Source of the DNA: Sulfurovum sp.
GTDB lineage: Bacteria; Campylobacterota; Campylobacteria; Campylobacterales; Sulfurovaceae
Assembly: GCA_030634925.1 (NCBI GenBank)
Contig: DAOVZV010000104.1
Location: forward strand, 1 to 5,473
DNA length: 5,473 nt
Direction of reading: 5' to 3'
Positions 1-4,500 of this stretch are shown here, in pieces. The position numbers and the translations under genes were made by a program. Numbering within the stretch: the first letter of the stretch is position 1; every line of letters begins with the position of its first letter. The notes under the pieces are model-generated. The model did not search any database. It had not been told where the DNA came from and saw only the letters and a list, made by a program, of their open reading frames with translations.

Positions 1-438
1 CCAAAAGATAATCATAATCAGACATTTGAGACACTTATCAAGAAGATTTATGATAGAAATTATGATTTGGGTAAATGTTTTGAGTCAAATATTACATTTG
101 TAGGTTTTGCATTAGATAAACTAACATGGGAATCGACAGCAGAAGCAGAAGACAAAAAGCTACTCATCACTCATTGGGGGCTTATCAATATGTTTGTCAA
201 AGATATATTTGGACTAGAGACAAAGATAGTAAATATATCAAAAAAGAGTACACCACCACCAAAACCAATAGAACAAATAGATGAAAGCCAAATGAAAAGC
301 TCATGTATAGCACCAGAAGCAGGAGATACACAATCAGCACAAGAGAGAGATTATAGGACAATAGCAGATGAACCAATGGTCAAAAAAGCTATAGAGTTAC
401 TAGACCCCCAAAAAGTTAGGATAAAGAGGAATGTTTAG
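1..438 (+). CDS. dnaX: DNA polymerase III subunit tau/gamma, C-terminal part (5' end outside window)
   Basis: The reading frame is open from base 1 to a TAG at 436-438, giving 145 residues with no start in the window. A TTG at 67 is in frame, but coding sequence clearly continues upstream of it. DnaX is the clamp-loader ATPase subunit that joins the replicative polymerase and loads the sliding clamp. Only its C-terminal region is seen: a helical stretch around IYDRNYDLGKCFE, a strand-like segment ITFVGFALDKLTWES, and a helix ending in DIFGLETKI. A Pro-rich linker follows (STPPPKP), then a conserved-looking tail (SSCIAPEAG and DEPMVKKAIELLDPQKV). I recognise this combination from Campylobacterota DnaX. 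The AAA+ ATPase domain lies outside the window. The gene converges on priA with 4 bp between stop codons and no separate terminator. The assignment comes from remembered family sequence, not from a catalytic motif, so it is probable rather than certain. Confidence 0.78.
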   Translation, partial: PKDNHNQTFETLIKKIYDRNYDLGKCFESNITFVGFALDKLTWESTAEAEDKKLLITHWGLINMFVKDIFGLETKIVNISKKSTPPPKPIEQIDESQMKSSCIAPEAGDTQSAQERDYRTIADEPMVKKAIELLDPQKVRIKRNV

Positions 439-442
439 CATA

Positions 443-2281
443 TTATAAAAACTCAACAGCATCCATATCTATCTCTATCTCTTTGCAATCTACACTATGT
501 AATGCTTTGAGTAGTGGAACTCTCTTTTTGGATTTGAGAAGTATATTAAATCTAAACTTATCTGCTATCCTCTCTATAGGTGCTTTGCCGTGACCTACTA
601 TCTCTATCTCTGTATGTAGTTTTAGTTTGGTAATTATATCAAGTGTTGTCTTACTTGCTTTTATCTCATTTTTGTGAGATATAAGTATTCTAGCTAGTGA
701 TACAAATGGTGGATACTCGGCTATTTCCAAAAATATAAGCTCATCACGGATAAATATCTCATAATCACTTAGATAAGCTTTGAAAAACTCTGGGTCTCCC
801 GTTTGAACTAATACTTCTGCTTTTTTGGCTCTACCACTTCTCCCTGCTATCTGAAAAAGTAGAGATACAGCCCTCTCTCTAGCTCGATAATCAGGTAATC
901 CCAAAATATAATCAAGTCCCATAATCACAGCCAAACTAATCCCTGCGTAATCATGTCCTTTACTTAGCATTTGAGTACCTAATAGTAGATGACTCTGCTT
1001 TGTCTCAAATCTCTTTAGTGCATCTTTGAGCTTTTTGGTGGTACTGATACTATCTTTATCAAACTGTTCTATCTCTATATCTTTTACAGCTTCTGATATT
1101 ATCTCTATAGCTTCAACTGTTCCCATTCGATTACTTTTTAGAGGTGAGTGGTTACAGTAGCTACAACTATCTATGATAGCCTGTGTGAAATTACAGTAGT
1201 GGCATTTGAGATGTCTATATTTACGATGAAGTGCCATACCCACAGAACAGTATGGACATTGATGAGTCTTGCCACAGCTATCACAATATAGATACTTGAA
1301 ATTACCACGAGTAGGTAAAAATAACAAAGATTGTTCACCTGCCTTGTGGTATCTATCTATAGTTGAGATGATACTACTATTGAGCCTATCTCCTGATATG
1401 AAATGATAATCTTTAGGTCGTTTAATATATGGTTGAGATAGTTTGACTATTGGATATTTATAATATGATGAAACTGATGGAGTAGCCGATGCTAGAAGTA
1501 CTTTTGCTCCTATTTTATTTGCTATAAGTACGCTTACATCTCTAGCATTATAACGAGGTCTGGTAATAGATTTGTAGCTATCATCATGTTCTTCATCTAC
1601 AATAATAAGTCCAATATCATACAACGGCACAAAAAGAGCAGACCTAGCTCCTGCTATAATACGGATATTCCCATTAGTTACTCCATTCAATATAGACTCT
1701 TTTTTCTTTTTTGTAATTTTGGAGTGCCACATAGCTACACTATCACCAAAGTATATACGAAGTCTCTTTTCCATCTGAGGAGTAAGAGAAATCTCAGGCA
1801 TCAAAAATATAGCTGATTTGCCATCTCCTAGCATCTTTGCAATCAAAGAGATAAATATCTCCGTCTTACCAGCACCAGTCACTCCAAATAGTAGAGATTT
1901 ATCTTTTGTGATGATTTGATTATAAGCTTGTTGCTGTATATGTGATAATATAGGTTTTTTTGTGATAATTGATTGGTTTTTGATATAGGGTATATTAGGA
2001 TAGGGTATAAAAAGAGATATAGCCTCACCCAAAGATGAGAAGTAATAAGATGATATAAACTTAGCTACTTCTAACTGTTTGAGATTATAATATTTGTTTG
2101 TATTTGACTCTATAGCTAGAGTATCAAACTTAGGTCGAGAGATTATAGATATAACTACTCCATCTTTTAGACTACCTCTAAGAGGAATTATAACTACACT
2201 ACCAATACTCAACTCATCCAAAGAGTGATAATTAAGTATATATAAGCTAGACTTGAGAAGTGCTACCTGATAATAAAACAA
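443..2281 (-). CDS. priA: Primosomal protein N', replication-restart helicase PriA
   Basis: This is a superfamily 2 3'-5' DNA helicase that recognises stalled forks and D-loops and reloads the replicative helicase. The 612 residues are shorter than E. coli PriA (732) but usual for Campylobacterota. Residues 1-105 form the DNA-binding N-terminal region. Helicase motifs follow in order: Walker A GVTGAGKT (133-140), DEEH (229-232), SATPS (265-269), GTQMLSKGHDY (435-445) and QIAGRSGR (477-484). A zinc module has all eight cysteines (C333, C336, C342, C345, C360, C363, C373, C376). The end carries the family's AEYPPF segment (521-526). No key residue is missing. The start is taken as TTG at 2281-2279: it gives the usual PriA N-terminus, there is no in-frame ATG nearby, and the preceding in-frame stop (2287-2285) is that of the pilin gene. 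No clear Shine-Dalgarno site precedes it, so translation may be coupled to the upstream pilin gene 3 bp away. Confidence 0.97.
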   Translation of the reverse strand: MFYYQVALLKSSLYILNYHSLDELSIGSVVIIPLRGSLKDGVVISIISRPKFDTLAIESNTNKYYNLKQLEVAKFISSYYFSSLGEAISLFIPYPNIPYIKNQSIITKKPILSHIQQQAYNQIITKDKSLLFGVTGAGKTEIFISLIAKMLGDGKSAIFLMPEISLTPQMEKRLRIYFGDSVAMWHSKITKKKKESILNGVTNGNIRIIAGARSALFVPLYDIGLIIVDEEHDDSYKSITRPRYNARDVSVLIANKIGAKVLLASATPSVSSYYKYPIVKLSQPYIKRPKDYHFISGDRLNSSIISTIDRYHKAGEQSLLFLPTRGNFKYLYCDSCGKTHQCPYCSVGMALHRKYRHLKCHYCNFTQAIIDSCSYCNHSPLKSNRMGTVEAIEIISEAVKDIEIEQFDKDSISTTKKLKDALKRFETKQSHLLLGTQMLSKGHDYAGISLAVIMGLDYILGLPDYRARERAVSLLFQIAGRSGRAKKAEVLVQTGDPEFFKAYLSDYEIFIRDELIFLEIAEYPPFVSLARILISHKNEIKASKTTLDIITKLKLHTEIEIVGHGKAPIERIADKFRFNILLKSKKRVPLLKALHSVDCKEIEIDMDAVEFL

Positions 2282-2284
2282 TAA

Positions 2285-2728
2285 TTAGTCAGTAATCAAT
2301 CTACAATTACTATCTGTTTTGTCTTTACAGTTAAATTTGTTGTTTGTGATATTGAAATCTACACTGCCCTCCATAGGCATTCTATATGTATATTCTTTCC
2401 TAGTACTATTTGTAATCCAACAGCTTACAGCAGTAGCAGAAGCACAAGACCTAAGAGAATATTCTAATACAGTCTCAAATATCTCTACATCTTCACCAGT
2501 ATAGGCAGTCAAAGTAGTGATAGGAGTGAAATTTCCACTTAATATCTGTTTTTGTCTAGCAGTAGATATACCCATTCGGATAGAAGCTACAATAGATTTA
2601 GCTTTTGCAATTTCAGCATCACTTCGTGAAGCAGCAAGTTTGGGGATAGCTACAGCTGAGAGTATGCCTATTATGACGATGACAAATATGAGTTCTATCA
2701 TTGTAAATGCTTTTTGAGTTTTATACAT
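2285..2728 (-). CDS. Type IV prepilin/pseudopilin-like protein, paralog 1 (next to priA)
   Basis: The 147-residue protein has a class III (prepilin) signal: a short basic leader MYKTQKA, then FTMIEL with Glu at mature position 5, then a hydrophobic helix of about 20 residues. The expected prepilin peptidase cut is after Ala7 (Ala rather than the commoner Gly at -1). Pro29 is the conserved pilin Pro22. The globular part holds four cysteines (C95, C103, C134, C142), enough for two disulfides in the periplasm. The predicted role is a subunit of a type IV pilus, type II secretion or DNA-uptake pseudopilus. The sequence alone cannot tell these apart. The ATG at 2728 is preceded by AAGGA (2734-2738). 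The gene follows paralog 2 after 63 bp that contain a good extended -10 element, and it is followed by priA after only 3 bp, so the two are probably co-transcribed. Its cysteine pattern differs from the two other paralogs, so it is the most diverged of the three. Confidence 0.9.
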   Translation of the reverse strand: MYKTQKAFTMIELIFVIVIIGILSAVAIPKLAASRSDAEIAKAKSIVASIRMGISTARQKQILSGNFTPITTLTAYTGEDVEIFETVLEYSLRSCASATAVSCWITNSTRKEYTYRMPMEGSVDFNITNNKFNCKDKTDSNCRLITD

Positions 2729-2755
2729 AAAAATCCTTTAAGAAACTATAGCATA

Positions 2756-2764
2756 ATTATATCA
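2756..2764 (-). promoter_or_regulatory. Extended -10 promoter for pilin paralog 1 and priA
   Basis: On the - strand this reads TGATATAAT, a perfect TATAAT with the TG of an extended -10. It sits in the 63-bp gap and would start transcription near 2749, leaving a leader of about 20 bases with AAGGA in it. There is no convincing -35, which is usual for Campylobacterota sigma-70 promoters. The 7-bp direct repeat ACTATAG (+ strand 2745-2751 and 2764-2770) brackets the -10; whether it matters is unknown. Confidence 0.55.
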
Positions 2765-2791
2765 CTATAGTAACTTAAAGTTTTATATTTG

Positions 2792-3265
2792 TTAGAAGAT
2801 GTAGTATTTTCCTGTATCGTCTGATATATTTAGGTTTCTTTTTAATACATTATATGCCAATAAAGATGCAGGTGTTGTTCCTTCATATACTTGCATAGTC
2901 AATACATATTTTGCTAAATCATTATCATATGAGTATATAAATGTAGCTAATTTAATATTGTCACATTTGTACTCAATTTCTGATGATATATATCCATCAT
3001 CAGTTATTCCTGTAGTCTCTCCTATAATTTGGGTTAATATTCTTATATTTGTAATACTTGATATTAATTTATGTGTAAACTTGCTATGACCATCAATCAT
3101 ATATGATTCTATTAGTTCTCTAGCAAATTGAGATGTTTCTAGTTGACACATAGCTGCTTTAGCATCTACTCTATTGACTGCTAGTTTTTGTATAGCTATA
3201 GAAGCCAATATTCCTATAATAACTATTGAAAATATAAGTTCTATCATTGTAAAAGCTTTTTTCAT
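2792..3265 (-). CDS. Type IV prepilin/pseudopilin-like protein, paralog 2 (middle, lacks Pro22)
   Basis: The 157-residue protein has a minimal leader MKKA, then FTMIEL (Phe at mature +1, Glu at +5) and a hydrophobic helix. The predicted cut is after Ala4. It resembles paralog 3 over its full length: both have Cys pairs 61 residues apart (C40 and C101 here) and matching segments such as TTGI and LTNI/ITNI. Mature position 22, a helix-kinking proline in most type IV pilins and in both neighbours, is Gln here (Q26, codon CAA where the others use CCA/CCC). Isoleucine codons are mostly ATA (seven of the first eight), unlike paralog 3. The ATG at 3265 is preceded by GGAG (3273-3276). The gene is separated from paralog 3 by 158 bp with a hairpin terminator. 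The likely role is a low-abundance minor pilin or pseudopilin, and a particular system cannot be assigned. Confidence 0.87.
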   Translation of the reverse strand: MKKAFTMIELIFSIVIIGILASIAIQKLAVNRVDAKAAMCQLETSQFARELIESYMIDGHSKFTHKLISSITNIRILTQIIGETTGITDDGYISSEIEYKCDNIKLATFIYSYDNDLAKYVLTMQVYEGTTPASLLAYNVLKRNLNISDDTGKYYIF

Positions 3266-3285
3266 AAATAATCTCCATTAATCTT

Positions 3286-3291
3286 AGTATA
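3286..3291 (-). promoter_or_regulatory. Possible -10 element for pilin paralog 2
   Basis: The - strand reads TATACT (5 of 6 matches to TATAAT), 20 bp before the ATG and preceded by a T-rich run, the usual look of Campylobacterota promoters. The leader would be only about 14 bases and would just contain the GGAG ribosome binding site. Other AT-rich hexamers lie 40-60 bp further upstream, so the position is uncertain. The rest of the 3266-3423 gap holds only the hairpin at 3378-3403. Confidence 0.33.
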
Positions 3292-3377
3292 TTAAAATTC
3301 CAAAATAAAATTTAGAAAAATATTTATATAATAAAGGTTATAAGAGGAAAAATATACTAGAAGATGTTATAGAACTA

Positions 3378-3403
3378 AACTATCACCTCAAGAGGTGATA
3401 GTT
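3378..3403 (-). terminator. Hairpin terminator after pilin paralog 3
   Basis: This is a perfect inverted repeat of 12 bp (AACTATCACCTC and its complement) around two central bases, lying 20 bp past the stop of the pilin gene at 3424. In the - strand transcript it is followed by a modest U-rich tail (TTTAGTTCT after the stem). The G/C-containing stem stands out sharply in this AT-rich gap. Because the U-tract is short and interrupted, it may be a partial terminator or a 3'-end stabiliser that lets some transcription continue into paralog 2. No gene converges from the other strand here. Confidence 0.7.
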
Positions 3404-3423
3404 AATTGATACTAGGGTAAAAC

Positions 3424-3906
3424 TTAAAGCTTAAACATCTTTAGTTCTTCACCTTGTAACATATTTTGTTGTAATGCAGTTTTTGCAGCAAATACTGCTG
3501 GACTATCAGCAGGTAGACGCTCTGGCATTTCTACTGTTAAGTTATAATCTGTAGCTGCTTGAGAACCTTTGATAGTTATAAGTGTTGCACTATCACATAG
3601 ATATGTTATTCCTGTATCACCATGGAAAGTATCACCTGTATCTTGAGAAATTCCTGTTGTCGTAGCACCAGTACCTATATTAGTTAAATCACCAATTGTT
3701 AAAGTTTTAAAAGCACTATAACCTTTAGCTGTATATTTAGCTGAAATTTCACTTACTAGTTGTCCTGCTTCATGTACACAACCTGCTGCTGTAGCATCAC
3801 TTCTTGTAGCTGCTAGTTTTGGGATAGCAACTGCTGCCAAAATACCGATAATTACGATTACGAAAATTAGTTCAATCATTGTGAACCCGCGTCTCATGTT
3901 ATTCAT
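3424..3906 (-). CDS. Type IV prepilin-like protein, paralog 3 (candidate major pilin)
   Basis: The 160-residue protein has leader MNNMRRG, cut predicted after Gly7 (the canonical residue), then FTMIEL with Glu at mature +5. The helix carries the conserved Pro22 (P29), giving a mature protein of about 153 residues. Two cysteines (C43, C104) could form a disulfide. The globular part is rich in Thr, Gly and Ala. Of its 14 isoleucine codons, 11 are ATT or ATC and only 3 ATA, whereas neighbouring genes favour ATA, a bias typical of strongly expressed genes. The ribosome binding site AGGAGT (3912-3917) is near consensus with 5-base spacing to the ATG at 3906. A hairpin follows the gene. These points make it the best candidate for the abundant structural pilin of the three, assembled at the inner membrane after cleavage by prepilin peptidase. 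No assembly ATPase, platform protein or peptidase gene is in the window, so pilus versus secretion or DNA-uptake function stays open. Confidence 0.92.
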   Translation of the reverse strand: MNNMRRGFTMIELIFVIVIIGILAAVAIPKLAATRSDATAAGCVHEAGQLVSEISAKYTAKGYSAFKTLTIGDLTNIGTGATTTGISQDTGDTFHGDTGITYLCDSATLITIKGSQAATDYNLTVEMPERLPADSPAVFAAKTALQQNMLQGEELKMFKL

Positions 3907-3933
3907 GATTAACTCCTGTTAAATTGTTTAGTA

Positions 3934-3949
3934 TCAGTTCAATAACTGA
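3934..3949. repeat. Short inverted repeat in the leader of pilin paralog 3
   Basis: TCAGTT and AACTGA are separated by 4 bp, midway between the candidate promoter and the ribosome binding site of the pilin gene at 3424-3906. It could be an operator or a small leader-RNA hairpin. At 6 bp per arm it could also be chance. Confidence 0.3.
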
Positions 3950-3982
3950 CCTACTAGATTGTACTGTATTTAAACTTAAGGT

Positions 3983-3988
3983 ATTATA
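3983..3988 (-). promoter_or_regulatory. Candidate -10 element for pilin paralog 3
   Basis: The - strand reads TATAAT, placed just after the stop codon of the upstream 73-residue gene and about 77 bp before the pilin ATG, with T-rich sequence before it and no clear -35. It would give a leader of about 70 bases containing the inverted repeat at 3934-3949. The hexamer is one half of a perfect AT-only palindrome (3983-4000), so the match could be incidental to that structure. Confidence 0.45.
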
Positions 3989-4000
3989 AAATTTTATAAT
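3983..4000. repeat. Perfect 18-bp AT-only palindrome at a gene end
   Basis: The 9-bp half-site ATTATAAAA is followed directly by its complement. It contains the TAA stop of the 3994-4215 gene (3996-3994) and places a TATAAT hexamer on both strands. It is too AT-rich to be a stable terminator on its own. A two-way promoter core or a protein-binding site is possible. Confidence 0.5.
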
Positions 4001-4215
4001 CCATCTAGTGTATCTATGAGCAGTTCTATTTCACTCTCATAAGATGTTGCTTGTTTAGCTAGTCTTAGATATGCTTTTAGTAGTTTGTCTGATTTATTGT
4101 CTTGATTTAGTTTAATTCCAGCTTCTTGGAGGTCTTTTGTGACGAAATCTGCGAAATCATCTTCTAGTTTGACTTCATATCTTGTACCTGCTAGTGTAAT
4201 ACCTATATTTTGCAT
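3994..4215 (-). CDS. Small conserved-looking protein of 73 residues, loosely ZapA-like layout
   Basis: This soluble acidic protein has no signal peptide or membrane segment. Residues 1-17 read as two short strands with a turn at AGT (IGITLAGTRYEVKL), followed by an amphipathic stretch (FADFVTKDLQEAG) and, after a polar linker, a helix from about 43 to 70 (KLLKAYLRLAKQ to IELLIDTL). A beta-hairpin followed by a helix is the layout of ZapA, the FtsZ-ring stabiliser, but this protein is shorter and I cannot confirm the family, so I give no symbol. The ATG at 4215 is preceded by AAGGA (4223-4227), which overlaps the stop of the coiled-coil gene upstream. The 10-bp gap implies co-transcription and coupling. 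From memory, small hypothetical genes sit at the same place beside uvrB in Campylobacter, which supports a real, conserved gene of unknown function. Confidence 0.72.
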   Translation of the reverse strand: MQNIGITLAGTRYEVKLEDDFADFVTKDLQEAGIKLNQDNKSDKLLKAYLRLAKQATSYESEIELLIDTLDGL

Positions 4216-4225
4216 CTTTGAGTCC

Positions 4226-4438
4226 TTATAATAAAAGTGCTTCTACTTGTGTGATTATCTTCTCTATCTCTCTATCTTTTTCTGCTAGTTCTCTTTTTAG
4301 GGCGATGATTTGAGAGCTATCTTTGTCTTGTGATATAGCTGATAATTCATCTTTTAGAGTACTATTTTCTTCTTGTAGTGCTTCATATTTTTTCTTCCAT
4401 TGTTCTATCTTTTCTCTTAGCTTCTGTAGTGGCGACAT
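4226..4438 (-). CDS. Small coiled-coil protein of 70 residues, ZapB-like in size and shape
   Basis: The protein is almost wholly helical and highly charged, with Leu/Ile/aromatic spacing suited to a coiled coil in two segments: about 4-34 (L4, L7, I11, W14, Y18, L21, L28, L32) and about 44-69 (I44, L47, L51, I58, I61, V65, L68). A polar break (SQDKDSS) lies between them. There is no signal peptide or membrane segment. Size and make-up recall ZapB and other short cytoplasmic coiled-coil proteins, but low-complexity coiled coils resemble one another easily, so function is unassigned. The ATG at 4438 has GGAG (4445-4448) at 6-base spacing. It is the first gene of the - strand block, divergent from uvrB with 62 bp between start codons, and is followed after 10 bp by the 73-residue gene. 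Confidence 0.75.
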   Translation of the reverse strand: MSPLQKLREKIEQWKKKYEALQEENSTLKDELSAISQDKDSSQIIALKRELAEKDREIEKIITQVEALLL

Positions 4439-4460
4439 ATTTTGCTCCGTAAATTTCTTT

Positions 4461-4469
4461 TGCTATAAT
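4461..4469 (+). promoter_or_regulatory. uvrB promoter, extended -10
   Basis: TGCTATAAT is a perfect TATAAT (4464-4469) with the TG of an extended -10, placed about 31 bp before the uvrB GTG. The start point would be near 4476. The leader holds AAGG (4491-4494) six bases before the GTG. A weak TTGCTC (4442-4447) lies at 16-bp spacing as a possible -35. I see no obvious LexA-type operator, as expected if SOS control of the E. coli kind is absent in this phylum. Confidence 0.65.
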
Positions 4470-4470
4470 A
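4465..4470 (-). promoter_or_regulatory. Candidate -10 for the small-gene/pilin block, overlapping the uvrB -10
   Basis: The - strand reads TATTAT (5 of 6 matches) preceded by a T-rich run (AAGTTTTTAATTATTTT), a typical Campylobacterota promoter look. The start would be near 4458, leaving about 20 bases before the ATG at 4438. It shares bases with the + strand TATAAT because GCTATAATAGC (4462-4472) is symmetrical apart from its central base. Confidence 0.42.
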
Positions 4471-4500
4471 GCGAAAATAATTAAAAACTTAAGGTCTATT

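Noticed and set aside
67..438. A complete 123-residue gene starting at TTG 67
   Set aside because: The same frame is open to base 1 and encodes family-like DnaX sequence before the TTG, so this is the tail of a larger gene.
460..1090. Repeated CTATCTCT-like pyrimidine tracts on the + strand (near 465-483, 598-613, 1065-1080)
   Set aside because: They encode Glu-Ile-rich stretches of PriA (such as EIEID and EIEIV) with GAG/ATA codons. No regular period or unit extends beyond coding needs.
1586..1816. A + strand open frame of 76 codons inside priA
   Set aside because: It lies antisense to the helicase motifs of priA and has no plausible domain or ribosome binding site. It is a shadow of a well-supported gene.
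2319..2717. Two + strand open frames opposite pilin paralog 1
   Set aside because: Both are complements of the pilin coding sequence. The hydrophobic look comes from the reverse of the pilin helix codons.
2285..3906. Recent tandem duplication or gene conversion among the pilin N-termini
   Set aside because: The protein motif is shared, but the codons differ at many silent sites among the three genes. The similarity is explained by old duplication and selection on the signal region.
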